NCBI RefSeq assembly: GCF_000419765.1
Contig: NZ_ATTQ01000008.1
Span: 241,922-305,921, forward strand
Length of the DNA: 64,000 bases
Reading direction: 5' to 3'
Origin: Rhizobium mongolense USDA 1844
GTDB taxonomy: Bacteria > Pseudomonadota > Alphaproteobacteria > Rhizobiales > Rhizobiaceae
The position numbers and the translations under genes are program-made. Shown here piece after piece: positions 1 to 9,056 of this stretch (position 1 is the first letter of the stretch; each line of letters starts with the position of its first letter). The notes below the pieces were generated by a model. That model worked only from the letters and a program-made list of their open reading frames with translations. It was not told the DNA's origin and did not search any database.

Positions 1-6
1 CGACAC

Positions 7-648
7 ATGAAGAAATCCACTTACGTGATGGCCGCGCTGATCTTACTTGCGCCGGCCGCGGCCATGGCACACCCGCATATTTTCGTGGACGCTCGGCTCG
101 AAGTCGTGGCAGCGCCCGATGGGAGCGTTCAGGAGTTGCGTAATGTCTGGCGTTTCGACGAGGTGTTCTCCTCCTCCGTCGTCATGGATTTCGACAAGAA
201 CACCGATCTGAAGCTGGAGCCGAACGAGCTCGCCGAAGTCGGCAAGACTGTCCGGGAGTCGCTCACGGACTACGACTACTACATGAATCTGACAATCGAC
301 GGGAAGAACGTGAGCGTGCAGAAGCCGGACATCATTCACGTCGACTACAAGGAAGGTCAGCTTCTGATGTTCTTCGCGGTAAAGCCCGCGCAGAAGATGC
401 CGCTGAAGGGCAAACTGACCTTCGGCGTCTACGACCCCACGCTCTACACGTCGATCGACTTCCCGACGGACAAGGAGCTGGCAACGGTCGGGGACGGCTT
501 CAAGAACTGCAAGCATGATGTGCTGCGGCCGGATGCCGATCAGGTGATTTCTCAAAACAAGCAGTCGCTGACCGACGCCTTCTTCAACGATCCCACCGGC
601 ACCGACATGTCCAAGCTCTTTGCCACCAAGCTGGAGGTTTCATGCTGA
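7..648 (+). CDS. DUF1007 family periplasmic protein
   Basis: A 213-residue protein with a clear signal peptide (about residues 1-21, ending AMA) followed directly by HPHIFVDA, the usual mature start of DUF1007 proteins. The family consists of exported proteins almost always paired with NicO-type nickel/cobalt transporters and is thought to help metal handling in the periplasm; no catalytic role is established. The stop overlaps the start of the downstream NicO gene by 7 bases, so the two are translationally coupled. The promoter lies outside the window. The family call is firm; the metal is unknown. Confidence 0.85.
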   Translation: MKKSTYVMAALILLAPAAAMAHPHIFVDARLEVVAAPDGSVQELRNVWRFDEVFSSSVVMDFDKNTDLKLEPNELAEVGKTVRESLTDYDYYMNLTIDGKNVSVQKPDIIHVDYKEGQLLMFFAVKPAQKMPLKGKLTFGVYDPTLYTSIDFPTDKELATVGDGFKNCKHDVLRPDADQVISQNKQSLTDAFFNDPTGTDMSKLFATKLEVSC

Positions 649-1715
649 AACGGAACGCTTTGCTGTTCCTTCCAATGGCCGCATTTGCACTGCTTGCGCT
701 CATGAACGTCGCGCATGCGCAATCGCCGCTCGGGATTGGAACTGCGGAGCCGAGTTTCCAGCCGACAGGCGGACCGCTGGCGCCGCTGCTTGCCTACATC
801 AATTACGAACAGCAGGCCTTCTACCGCGCGCTGACGGATGCCCTGAAGGCAATGCGTGAAGACCCGTGGCAGCTTGCGTCGCTGATCGGCCTTTCCTTCG
901 CCTATGGCGTCTTCCATGCGGCCGGTCCTGGGCATGGCAAGGCCGTGATCTCTTCCTACATGATCGCCAACGAAATCGAGCTGAAGCGCGGGGTCGTGAT
1001 CTCCTTCATCTCAGCCTTCGTTCAGGGTGCAGTGGCAGTGGCGCTCGTCGGCGGCGCCTGGCTCATCCTGCGTGGCAGCGGCATAACGCTGACGCAGGCG
1101 ACGAATGCGATGGAGATCACAAGCTTCGTCATGGTCATCGCCTTCGGTGGCTGGCTGCTCTTTCGCAAACTGCGTTCGATGATCAGCGGCCTGCCAAAGC
1201 GTGAAGTCGTGGAAACATCGGCCGGTCCGGTCAGCATGATGCTCGACTGGAAGGATAATGAAAGCCACAGGCAAGCCTATGCCTTCGGCGAGAAGCAGGC
1301 ACGCAAGGCGGGGCACAACTTCATCTCCGGCATGGCCTGCGAAACCTGCGGCCGCTCTCATGCGCCGGACCCGTCGCTGCTGGGCGGCGACAAATTCAGC
1401 ATCCGGGAAGCCTGGTCTGCGATCGTTGCTGTCGGCCTTCGCCCCTGCTCGGGCGCGCTGCTGGTCATGACCTTTTCGCTGCTGAACGGCCTTTATCTCG
1501 GCGGCATTCTTTCCGTGCTCGCCATGTCGCTTGGCACGGCCATCACCGTCGCCATCCTCGCGATCCTTGCCGTCACCGCCAAAGGCACCGCCGTCCGCAT
1601 CTCCGGCCCTGGCTCAGCGAGATCGATCTGGATTGGCAACGCGATCGAAATCCTGGGCGCCGTCCTGGTGATTTGCATGGGCGTGCTGTTGCTGGGCGCC
1701 TCTCTTCAGGGGTAG
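642..1715 (+). CDS. NicO/RcnA-type nickel/cobalt transporter
   Basis: A 357-residue inner membrane protein with an N-terminal signal/anchor (residues 1-26) and about six further hydrophobic segments. The two family signatures are present: HAAGPGHGK (residues 92-100) and GLRPCSGALLV in the second half. The hydrophilic loop between them contains CETCGRSHAPDP, a plausible metal-binding patch. Members of this family export or take up Ni2+ or Co2+. The gene forms an operon with the DUF1007 gene through overlapping stop and start. Whether it exports or imports, and which metal it moves, cannot be decided from sequence. Confidence 0.85.
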   Translation: MLKRNALLFLPMAAFALLALMNVAHAQSPLGIGTAEPSFQPTGGPLAPLLAYINYEQQAFYRALTDALKAMREDPWQLASLIGLSFAYGVFHAAGPGHGKAVISSYMIANEIELKRGVVISFISAFVQGAVAVALVGGAWLILRGSGITLTQATNAMEITSFVMVIAFGGWLLFRKLRSMISGLPKREVVETSAGPVSMMLDWKDNESHRQAYAFGEKQARKAGHNFISGMACETCGRSHAPDPSLLGGDKFSIREAWSAIVAVGLRPCSGALLVMTFSLLNGLYLGGILSVLAMSLGTAITVAILAILAVTAKGTAVRISGPGSARSIWIGNAIEILGAVLVICMGVLLLGASLQG

Positions 1716-1719
1716 GCTC

Positions 1720-1926
1720 TTATTTCCCCCTGCCTCGCTGATACTGCGCCCTCAGCCAGAATATCGCGAAGAAGCCGAGCAGCAGCGCTGCGCCGGCAAT
1801 GACCGCAAGCACAGGTGAATAGCTGCCGATCCAAAGAACGAGCGTCGGCAGGAAATAGATGACCAGTCCCGCGCAAATGAGGATGGTCGCGGCGGCGATC
1901 GCCTGAGAGCGGCTTTCGGGGCTCAT
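1720..1926 (-). CDS. small two-helix membrane protein, unknown function
   Basis: A 68-residue protein with two hydrophobic segments (about residues 8-28 and 34-56) and a basic C-terminal tail ending RGRGK. It starts 4 bases inside the end of the upstream GNAT gene, so the pair is translationally coupled. I do not recognise a named family. Its 3' end lies 4 bp from the convergent NicO gene. The coupling supports it as a real gene. Confidence 0.6.
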   Translation of the reverse strand: MSPESRSQAIAAATILICAGLVIYFLPTLVLWIGSYSPVLAVIAGAALLLGFFAIFWLRAQYQRGRGK

Positions 1927-2615
1927 GCGAGCCTTTCCTTTTCAAGGTCGGAACGGATATCCTGCAGGCGCCGGCGCTGCTTGCCTTCGGCATCGAAGTT
2001 CTCCGGCGAAAGCCAGGTCTCGAAAGCCTCGCTGATCAGCGGCCACTCGCTGTCGATCATCGAGAACCAAGCCGTGTCGCGGTTGCGGCGCTTGGAGATC
2101 ATATGCTGACGAAAGACACCTTCGAACGTGAAGCCGTAGCGCGTGGCCGTCGTCTTACTGGCCTCGTTGTTGTTGTCGCACTTCCATTCGTAACGGCGGT
2201 ACCCGAGGCCTTCGAAGACATGCTTGGCCATCAGGTAATGCGCCTCGGTAGAAAGCGGCGAACGCTTCATATCCGGACCGTGCGCCACGCCGCCGATTTC
2301 GACGACGCCGTTGGCCGGGTCGGCACGCATATAATTGGCCATGCCGACGATCCTGCCGGTGGCGGTGTCGCGGAAGACGTGGGTGAGCCAGCCAGACCTG
2401 GTATAGGCGTTCTCAAGCCAGTTGGCGAAATCGTCGATGCCGGCGAAATCGTCCTGCGCGAAGTAGAGAAGCAGTGGATTGATGCCCATGCCGCCGAGGC
2501 CGTCCCAGAGCGCCTGAAGGTGCTCCGCGCGGACATAGGGCTCGACCGTCACGTAGCGCCCCTTCAGTGTCACATAACCAGGTGCCGGAACCTTGAAATT
2601 CGATAGATCGCGCAT
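1923..2615 (-). CDS. GNAT family N-acetyltransferase (RimJ/RimL type)
   Basis: A 230-residue acetyltransferase of the Acetyltransf_3 type. It carries the usual core elements: LKGRYVTVEPY at the N terminus, a central GRIVGMANYMRADPANGVVEIG beta-strand region (given here in outline only) and the late NNNEASKTTATRYGF motif in which the conserved Asn precedes the CoA-side helix. The frame is open upstream to 2765, but I start at the ATG at 2615 because a good Shine-Dalgarno (GAGAGGAG) sits just before it and the protein then begins where family members begin. The substrate (protein N-terminus or small amine) is unknown. Confidence 0.8.
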   Translation of the reverse strand: MRDLSNFKVPAPGYVTLKGRYVTVEPYVRAEHLQALWDGLGGMGINPLLLYFAQDDFAGIDDFANWLENAYTRSGWLTHVFRDTATGRIVGMANYMRADPANGVVEIGGVAHGPDMKRSPLSTEAHYLMAKHVFEGLGYRRYEWKCDNNNEASKTTATRYGFTFEGVFRQHMISKRRNRDTAWFSMIDSEWPLISEAFETWLSPENFDAEGKQRRRLQDIRSDLEKERLA

Positions 2616-2679
2616 GCTCACTCCTCTCATCGGAAGAGTGGATAGGCCAGCCGCCCTGGAAAGGCAACCAGCCTGCATG

Positions 2680-3399
2680 TCACCGTGACAAGGAAATCTT
2701 GGCGGAGGAAACCGTTGCTTCGATGTGGTCCACAAGCGCATCGGCAAGGCCAAGACGGCCGGCAAGAAGATCGAGATAGCCGCGTTCGGCCCGCGAGTCC
2801 GGCTCGATCGTCAGGCGCGAAGCCGTATAGAGCTCGACTTTCTGTTCCTCCGTAGTGGCGGCGGCGACCAGCGCGTCGAGATCGGTCGGCGAGGCAAGCT
2901 CGTGCTCGATGAAGGACGCGGCTTCGCCGCTGACGTCGGCGGCCTTCATCTTGTCCATGATGTGCGCTCGCTCGGCCGCGTCGATATGCCCGTCGGCTTT
3001 GGCCGCCGCGATCATGGCGCGGATCAGCACGAGGGCAAATTCGTTGCTGCCAGCAGGCGAAGCTGGACCGAAACCGGAGTCGGCGGGTGCGGGCAGAAGA
3101 ACCGGCGTCGAGGGTGGAGGGGCATCCGAAGGCGTGGCAGGTGCCTGGCCCGCCTGGTAATTCTTGTAGGCCTGGTATCCGAGGCCGGCGATAGCTGCGA
3201 GCCCGCCGATTGCCAGCGCGTTGCCGGCAATGTTGCGGCCCGTCTTCGTTCCAAGAAACACGGTCGCCAGCGCTCCGGCCTTCCACGGATTATCCTTGGC
3301 CAACTGGACGGCATCGCCGGCCCGGTTGCGGACACTTCCGCCGACGCCCGGTATTTGCGATCCCAGGAACTGGTCAAGAAGCTTCTTCGCGTCGAACAT
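2680..3399 (-). CDS. DUF533 family (YebE/TerB-like) membrane-associated protein
   Basis: A 239-residue protein starting MFDAKKLLDQFLG, with a Gly/Ala-rich hydrophobic segment (about residues 40-78), a Pro/Ala-rich linker (about 85-115) and a C-terminal helical domain with the TerB-like pattern AMIAAAKADGHIDAAER. This is the DUF533 arrangement. Proteins of this family resemble tellurite-resistance TerB and are linked to envelope stress in other bacteria, but the biochemical role is unknown. It stands alone between the GNAT gene and a terminator hairpin for eda. Confidence 0.8.
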   Translation of the reverse strand: MFDAKKLLDQFLGSQIPGVGGSVRNRAGDAVQLAKDNPWKAGALATVFLGTKTGRNIAGNALAIGGLAAIAGLGYQAYKNYQAGQAPATPSDAPPPSTPVLLPAPADSGFGPASPAGSNEFALVLIRAMIAAAKADGHIDAAERAHIMDKMKAADVSGEAASFIEHELASPTDLDALVAAATTEEQKVELYTASRLTIEPDSRAERGYLDLLAGRLGLADALVDHIEATVSSAKISLSR

Positions 3400-3451
3400 C
3401 CTTCATCGTCTCCCTGTTGAGGCAGACCCGAAGATAGGAAGCGGAACGACA

Positions 3452-3481
3452 AATACAAATGCCGGCGAAACCGCCGGCATC
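3452..3481 (-). terminator. rho-independent terminator of eda
   Basis: On the minus strand the eda stop is followed 21 bases later by a perfect 8-bp stem, ATGCCGGC-GGTTTC-GCCGGCAT (plus-strand positions 3460-3481), and then a T-rich run TTGTATTTG. This is a normal intrinsic terminator and separates eda from the DUF533 gene. Confidence 0.8.
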
Positions 3482-3501
3482 CTGAAGCGATCAGGAAAAT
3501 G

Positions 3502-4140
3502 TCAGGCCTTCAGCGCAGCCGCTTCCGAGGCGAGCTTGGTGATGCCTTCCCAATCGCCCGCAGCGACAAGTTCCTTCGGCGCCACCCAGGAGCCGCCAAC
3601 GCAGATGACGTTCGGCAGCGACAGGTAATCATTGGCGTTTTTGAGCGAAATGCCACCAGTCGGGCAGAAGACCGTGCCGGCGAGCGGTGAGGAAAGCGCC
3701 TTGAGATATGCCGCACCGCCCGCCTGTTCGGCCGGGAAGAATTTCAACACCTGGTAGCCTTCTTCGCGAAGCGCCATGACTTCGCTTGCCGTAGCAGCGC
3801 CCGGCAGCAGCGGAACCGGCGATGCTGAAGCGGCATCGAGCAGTTCCTGCGTGGCCCCCGGGCTGACGACGAACTTCGAGCCGGCAGCAACGGCCGCATC
3901 CCACTGCTGGGCATTCAGGATCGTGCCTGCGCCGACTTCTGCACCTTCGACCTCCTGCGCAACGGCACGGACCGTATCGAGTGCTGCAGGCGTGCGCATG
4001 GTGATCTCGATCGCCCTCAGGCCGCCCGCGACCAGCGCACGCGCAAGCGAAACGCCGGACTTCACGTCATCGACGATAAGCACCGGAACAACGGGTTGGA
4101 GTTTGAGGATGGAAAGGAGCTTTTCTGTCTTCTCGCCCAT
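3502..4140 (-). CDS. eda: 2-dehydro-3-deoxy-phosphogluconate (KDPG) aldolase
   Basis: A 212-residue class I aldolase. It splits 2-keto-3-deoxy-6-phosphogluconate to pyruvate and glyceraldehyde-3-phosphate, the last step of the Entner-Doudoroff pathway. The Schiff-base lysine falls at residue 133 (YQVLKFFPAEQ) and the general acid/base Glu at residue 45 (EITMRTPAAL), the same numbering as in the E. coli enzyme. The substrate phosphate motif CPTGGI follows. Length is typical. It is monocistronic here, with a terminator directly downstream. Rhizobia rely on this pathway as their main glucose route. Confidence 0.95.
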   Translation of the reverse strand: MGEKTEKLLSILKLQPVVPVLIVDDVKSGVSLARALVAGGLRAIEITMRTPAALDTVRAVAQEVEGAEVGAGTILNAQQWDAAVAAGSKFVVSPGATQELLDAASASPVPLLPGAATASEVMALREEGYQVLKFFPAEQAGGAAYLKALSSPLAGTVFCPTGGISLKNANDYLSLPNVICVGGSWVAPKELVAAGDWEGITKLASEAAALKA

Positions 4141-4291
4141 GGCCGCACGGTTCCTTAAACGATTGAATTGGGCTTCCGAATACCTCTATGGACCTGCTTT
4201 GTCGAGACAAAACAGATGCGGCAAGAAGATGGGTATCCCTCCTGGGAGTTTTACGTTACGGTGCGGCGATCGTCACAAAAGGTTCACTGAA

Positions 4292-4780
4292 ATGGCGAAA
4301 GAGATCGAGCGGAAATTCCTGGTACGCAACGACGGCTGGCGCGCCAAGGCCGAGACGAAATCGATCCTCAGACAGGGTTACATCGCCTCGATGGACGACC
4401 GGTCCGTGCGTGTGCGCATCCTTGATGGAAAGCGCGCGCGGCTGACGATCAAGATCGGCCGCAGTACCGTGACCCGCGACGAGTTCGAATACGAAATCCC
4501 CGTTTCCGACGCCGAAGAGCTGATGCAGAGCACCATTGGCCTGGTGATCGAAAAGACGCGTTACCGCGTGCCGCACGACAGCTTCGTCTGGGAAGTCGAT
4601 GTCTTTGCTGGTGCGCATCGCGGCCTGGTGATCGCTGAGGTGGAGATGAAGTCCGAAAATGACGATCCCTCCCGCCCCGCCTGGCTTGGCCGCGAAGTGA
4701 CCGGCGATTTCCGCTATTCCAACCAAGCGCTCGCGACCGAATTCGAGTACGATCAGGATGCCCTTTCGCATACGGCCTGA
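4292..4780 (+). CDS. CYTH domain protein (inorganic triphosphatase type)
   Basis: A 162-residue CYTH-domain protein. The metal/triphosphate signature ExExK is at residues 4-8 (MAKEIERKFLV), followed by alternating basic and acidic strands (VRVRILDGKRARLTIK, and EVDVFAG, VIAEVEM) expected of the tunnel fold. Single-domain bacterial CYTH proteins hydrolyse inorganic triphosphate or related compounds. The ATG at 4292 is chosen because the protein then begins exactly at the family N terminus, although the frame is open further upstream. It overlaps the start of a CHAD gene by 23 bases; CYTH and CHAD domains are often fused or adjacent. Confidence 0.9.
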   Translation: MAKEIERKFLVRNDGWRAKAETKSILRQGYIASMDDRSVRVRILDGKRARLTIKIGRSTVTRDEFEYEIPVSDAEELMQSTIGLVIEKTRYRVPHDSFVWEVDVFAGAHRGLVIAEVEMKSENDDPSRPAWLGREVTGDFRYSNQALATEFEYDQDALSHTA

Positions 4781-5665
4781 TTTCGATTTCACCGATCAGT
4801 TCCGAAGAGTGGCAACGGACCAGCTGGAACGTGCCATTGCCGTTCTCGAGGAGCGACCGGACGGCGCGCATGAGGCGGTCCATGATTTTCGCAAGAACGT
4901 GAAGCGGCTGCGCTCTCTTTACCGGCTCGTGGCGAAAGAGGTGCCTGACTTTCAGAAGCGACAAAATGCCAGGCTGCGCGACACCGCAAAATCGCTTTCA
5001 TCCATCCGGGACGCAGCAGCCCTGATGGCACTGCCGAATATTTGCAAAAAGGCGCCCGCGGCGACGCAGAGAGCGAGGCGCTCAGCCGCATCGTCACCAT
5101 TCTGCAAGCACGGCGTGACTGGATGGCGGAGGCCGAAAGCGGCCTTGAACAGAAGCTTCACGACACCGCCGTCTCGCTGAAGGACGCGATCGCCGCAGTC
5201 GATAAGGTTTCTTTCAAGAGCAACCAGCGCACAAACGCCCGCATGCTCGCCAAAAGCTGGCAGCGAACTTTGCGAAGAGCGCGGACAGCGCTCGATGCAT
5301 GCCGCGATACGGCAGCGGTCGAGGATTTTCATGAGCTGCGCAAACGAACCTATGACTACCGGCTCTATCATGCGCTGCTGCGCAATCTGTGGCCCGCCGC
5401 GATGAAGGCGAAGCAAGATGCAGCCAAGGATCTCGCAGAGCGGCTCGGCCATGTCAACGATCTCTCGGTGCTTTCGCAACTGGTCGAGGCCGAGCCGCAG
5501 CTCTTTACGCGCAATGAAGATCTCGCCCACCTGCTCGATGCCATCATCTTCCGCCAGCAGGAAGAGCGGCAAAGCGCGCTCGCCGACGCCGGCCGCGTCT
5601 TTGCCGACAAAGCGCAACGCGAGGCCAACCGGATTGAAACACTCTGGCTGTTGAGCCAGAACTGA
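4758..5665 (+). pseudogene. CHAD domain protein, frameshifted
   Basis: A CHAD (conserved histidine alpha-helical domain) gene in two frames. The first part (4758 to about 5020) reads MPFRIRPDFDFTD and contains the domain start with AVHDFRKNVKRLRSLYRL and SIRDAAAL. The rest, in the -1 frame (about 5020-5665), continues the domain with TAEYLQKGARGDAESEAL and FHELRKRTYDYRLYHALL and ends normally with LLSQN. The frames join cleanly at ACGCAGCAGCCCTGATGGC if one base is added after CTGAT, so a single-base deletion (real or a sequencing error) explains it. The intact product would be about 302 residues. CHAD proteins bind polyphosphate through repeated basic His-containing helices, and the partner CYTH gene lies directly upstream. 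Confidence 0.75.
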
Positions 5666-5746
5666 ATTCGACAAGCGCCGACGCGTAGCTGTGGGCCGCA
5701 ATGGCAACGCTTGCGCGAAAACGCTTCAGACTGTATTTCAGCGCGC

Positions 5747-6676
5747 ATGACCGACAGCATCAATCACACCAGCCCGTTCCGCGTGGCGGCGCTTTATCAT
5801 TTTGTTTCCGTGCCGCGCTTCGAAAGCCTGTGCGCGCCCCTGCAGACGCTTTGCGAAGAAAACGGCGTGAAGGGAACGCTGCTCCTGGCGCATGAGGGTA
5901 TCAACGGGACGATCGCCGGGCCGGATGCCGGCATCGAAATGGTGCTCGCCTACCTGCGGGCACAGCCGGAATTCACCGCCCTGGAGCACAAGGAAAGCCG
6001 CGCATCCAAAATGCCTTTCCTGCGCATGAAGGTGAAACTCAAAAAAGAGATCGTCACGATGGGCGTCGACAATATCGACCCCAACAAGGTGGTTGGGACT
6101 TATGTGCTGCCGCAGGATTGGAACGCCTTGATTTCCGATCCCGACACCATCGTCATCGACACGCGAAACGACTACGAAACGGCGATCGGCACCTTCCGTG
6201 GCGCCGTCGATCCGAAAACCAAGACCTTCCGCGAGTTTCCGGAATGGGTGCGCCAAAACACCGGCCTGCACAACAAGCCGAAGATCGCCATGTACTGCAC
6301 CGGTGGTATCCGCTGCGAAAAGGCGACGGCTTTCATGAAGGAGCAGGGTTTTGAGGAGGTCTACCACCTCAAGGGCGGCATCTTGAAATATCTGGAGGAA
6401 GTTCCGCGGGAGGAAAGTCTGTGGGATGGCGCCTGTTTCGTCTTCGACGAGCGGGTGTCGGTCGAGCACGGACTGAAGGAAGGCGAGCACAAGCTCTGCC
6501 ATGCCTGCCGCAATCCGATCACCGCAGAAGAGATCACGTCGCCGCTTTACGAGGAAGGCGTTTCCTGCAGCAACTGCTACCACACGCGCACTGAAGACGA
6601 CAGGCTGCGCTATCGCCAGCGTCAATTGCAGATCGCGCTTGCCAGGAAACGCGGCCAGAAGCACATCGGGACTTAG
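5747..6676 (+). CDS. trhO: tRNA uridine(34) hydroxylase, rhodanese family (TrhO/YceA)
   Basis: A 309-residue UPF0176/TrhO protein, which makes 5-hydroxyuridine at wobble position 34 of certain tRNAs. It has an N-terminal acylphosphatase-like domain ([24 protein letters not shown]), a rhodanese domain with the catalytic loop [11 protein letters not shown] (Cys near residue 184), and a C-terminal Cys cluster ([16 protein letters not shown]) that probably binds zinc. The frame is open from a TTG at 5711, but the ATG at 5747 gives the usual family N terminus. It is monocistronic. Confidence 0.93.
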   Translation: MTDSINHTSPFRVAALYHFVSVPRFESLCAPLQTLCEENGVKGTLLLAHEGINGTIAGPDAGIEMVLAYLRAQPEFTALEHKESRASKMPFLRMKVKLKKEIVTMGVDNIDPNKVVGTYVLPQDWNALISDPDTIVIDTRNDYETAIGTFRGAVDPKTKTFREFPEWVRQNTGLHNKPKIAMYCTGGIRCEKATAFMKEQGFEEVYHLKGGILKYLEEVPREESLWDGACFVFDERVSVEHGLKEGEHKLCHACRNPITAEEITSPLYEEGVSCSNCYHTRTEDDRLRYRQRQLQIALARKRGQKHIGT

Positions 6677-6678
6677 GT

Positions 6679-8886
6679 TCAGGCAGCGGTTATCTGGCGC
6701 GGCATCGCGTCCAGGGCACGGCGTACTTCAAGCATTTCGGTGATCCTGTCTGCCGGCACCGGCTTGCTGAAGAAATAACCCTGCAGGCAATCGCAACCGA
6801 AGAGACGAACGGCGAGCGCCTGCTCTTCTGTCTCGATACCCTCGGCCGTCACCGGAATATCCAGTGAGCGGGCAAGCGCGACGGTTGCCTGCAACATCTC
6901 GCGCTGGCTGTCGCTTTCGGTCACGCCCTCGACCAGCGAACGGTCGATCTTGATGCGGTCGAAACCGAACTGGCGGAGATAGCCGATCGACGAAAAACCC
7001 GAGCCGAAATCATCAAGCGCGATTTTGACGCCGAGCGTCTTCAGCCGCTCGATCGATTGCCGGGTGCGCTGCGGATTCTGGATCATGTATCCTTCGGTGA
7101 TCTCCAGCGTTACGCGCTCCGCCTCGATCTCCGTCTGTTTCAGGACATAGCGAACATAGTCGGTAAAGGCCGGATTCCGGAACTGGCCGGGGGAAACGTT
7201 TACGGCAACGCGCAGCTCCGGCCATTGCTTGGCGGTCTCGCAGGCCTTGCGCAGCACAAAGAGACCGAGCGCCTCGATAAGCCCGCTGGTTTCGGCGATC
7301 GGAATGAATACATCCGGCGAGACGGGTCCGTGGCCGGGACGATTCCAGCGCACCAGCGCTTCGACGCCGTTCATCTCATGTGTAGAGGCATCGATCAGCG
7401 GCTGATAGGCAAGCGTCAGATCGCCGCTTTCGATCGCAACGCGCAGATCGAGTTCAAGCGCATTGCGCTCCTCGCGGTCGGCATCCATCGCGGGATCGTA
7501 AAGCGTCATGCGGGCCCGGCCCGCTTCCTTGGCCTTGTACATCGCAAGATCGGCGCGGCGGACCAGTTCTTCGCGGCTGATCGCCCCGCCAGCAGCCATC
7601 GCGATGCCAATGCTGGCGCCGATGACGACGACGCGCCGGCCGATCTCCAGCGGCTCCGCCAGGAAATCCAGAATCTGTTCCGAAAGCTGCAGTGCATCGG
7701 CGTTGCCACCTTCAGACAGGAAAGCAATCGCGAATTCGTCGCCACCAATGCGCGCCAGAACCGCGCCGTTAGGGATCAACACCTTGAGCCCGGCGGCGAC
7801 CGCGCGGATCAACTGATCACCGGTGCCATGCCCGTAGCTATCGTTGACTTCCTTGAAACCGTCGAGGTCGAGATAGAGAAGCAGTACGTTCTTACCGGTC
7901 TGCTTCGCCTTGGCAACGACGTCATCGACAGCAATCCCAAGGCCTTCACGGTTCGACAGCCCGCTGAGACGATCGCGGAGCGCGTCCTCGCGGGCATTGT
8001 TTTCCTCCGCCTTCAGCCGGCGACCGGCAAGCCAGCCTATGACGAGCAGGCCGGCGAAGAACAGCCCGACGAGGCCGAGTGCCTTCACAACCATCGGGCG
8101 CACCTGTGCATAGCTGATGTCGCCCGGCGAACGCGAAATCCATACGAGTTTGCCGAGCGCCTTGCCGGCGGCATCATCGATCGCCACGGAATATTGCGCG
8201 TCGTAAGCGGCTGGCACCAGCTTCAATCCCTGGATGACATAGGTCTCCCCGAGGCTCCTGATCGTCTCGTCGTTCAGATGGCGGGCAAAAATCAGATAGC
8301 GGCGCTGCCCCGCCGGTGCATTCAGCGTGCCGGATTTTTCGCGCACGAGCGCAACGCCGATTGCCGCGATGCCTTTCTTGGTGCCGACGAAACCCACGGC
8401 GTCCGGTGCTTCAAGCCCGGCGGCCTTCACTTTGTCGAACAACGTCCAGAACGATGGCGCAAAGAAATCGTCAACCCCGCCCTCCATCGGCTGGCCGTCG
8501 CGATAGACCATCAGCGGTTTCTTGTCGTCATCTATGACGATCGCCACGTCGAAAAGCGCGCTGTTGGAGGACATTTCGCCGTAGTTGCTGATCGTCCAAG
8601 CCATGCCGTCTCTGGCATAGACATTGACGGCCGCATCGTCCCAGGCGGCATAGTCGTTCAGCGTCGCGCCGAGTTGCGCTTCGAACGTCTTGAGCGCCCC
8701 GGCCGTGGTTTCACGCGAACGTTCGTCGTCGAGAATATTGGCGTTATCGGTGACGCGCGACAGCGCCGTCAGCACCATGACGGTAACGACCGCGACCATA
8801 ACCGCAAAGGAAAAGAGCACACCGGTAACAGTTGTGTGGCGGCCGATCCCCGAAGCCTGATTTTTTTGCCTAAAGAACGCAGGCAT
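6679..8886 (-). CDS. CHASE4-GGDEF-EAL cyclic-di-GMP enzyme
   Basis: A 735-residue membrane signalling protein. Domain order: a transmembrane helix near residues 22-45, a periplasmic CHASE4-type sensor to about 255, a second helix (VVKALGLVGLFFAGLLVIGW), a GGDEF domain with an intact GGDEF at residues 381-385, and an EAL domain with EAL at 509-511, DDFGSGFSS, KIDRSLV and TAEGIE. Both catalytic motifs are intact, so it may make and degrade cyclic-di-GMP. The inhibitory RxxD site upstream of GGDEF is absent (IPNG there), which would remove product feedback on the cyclase. It is monocistronic, convergent with trhO; the input signal is unknown. Confidence 0.93.
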   Translation of the reverse strand: MPAFFRQKNQASGIGRHTTVTGVLFSFAVMVAVVTVMVLTALSRVTDNANILDDERSRETTAGALKTFEAQLGATLNDYAAWDDAAVNVYARDGMAWTISNYGEMSSNSALFDVAIVIDDDKKPLMVYRDGQPMEGGVDDFFAPSFWTLFDKVKAAGLEAPDAVGFVGTKKGIAAIGVALVREKSGTLNAPAGQRRYLIFARHLNDETIRSLGETYVIQGLKLVPAAYDAQYSVAIDDAAGKALGKLVWISRSPGDISYAQVRPMVVKALGLVGLFFAGLLVIGWLAGRRLKAEENNAREDALRDRLSGLSNREGLGIAVDDVVAKAKQTGKNVLLLYLDLDGFKEVNDSYGHGTGDQLIRAVAAGLKVLIPNGAVLARIGGDEFAIAFLSEGGNADALQLSEQILDFLAEPLEIGRRVVVIGASIGIAMAAGGAISREELVRRADLAMYKAKEAGRARMTLYDPAMDADREERNALELDLRVAIESGDLTLAYQPLIDASTHEMNGVEALVRWNRPGHGPVSPDVFIPIAETSGLIEALGLFVLRKACETAKQWPELRVAVNVSPGQFRNPAFTDYVRYVLKQTEIEAERVTLEITEGYMIQNPQRTRQSIERLKTLGVKIALDDFGSGFSSIGYLRQFGFDRIKIDRSLVEGVTESDSQREMLQATVALARSLDIPVTAEGIETEEQALAVRLFGCDCLQGYFFSKPVPADRITEMLEVRRALDAMPRQITAA

Positions 8887-9004
8887 GCATTACTCCCCGA
8901 TAACGGGGACTTTGCCAGTCAAGGCTTCAAAAACGGTTAAAGCGAACGGTACAAGGCTTCATCCGGGTGTTTTTTCTCCCTGAGAATCACTGGGCATTGA
9001 AATA

Positions 9005-9027
9005 CCCTCCCCGCGGAACGGGAAGGG
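9005..9027 (-). terminator. hairpin downstream of metQ
   Basis: On the minus strand, 30 bases after the metQ stop, there is a 9-bp stem (CCCTTCCCG / CGGGGAGGG, one T-G wobble, 5-base loop) followed by TATTTC. The U tract is weak, so termination is likely but not certain. Confidence 0.5.
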
Positions 9028-9056
9028 CTTGATTTCCTAACGGTTTTGGCCGTCGC

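Noticed and set aside
5036..5050. AAAAAGG in the CHAD gene as a programmed -1 frameshift site
   Set aside because: It is not a proper X-XXY-YYZ heptamer, and the downstream frame is already homologous (TAEYLQK) before this run, so the break lies upstream near 5020.
7057..8940. 627-codon open frame on the plus strand
   Set aside because: It is the antisense shadow of the GGDEF-EAL gene, whose domains and catalytic motifs are complete on the minus strand; the translation is His/Arg-rich and without recognisable domains.
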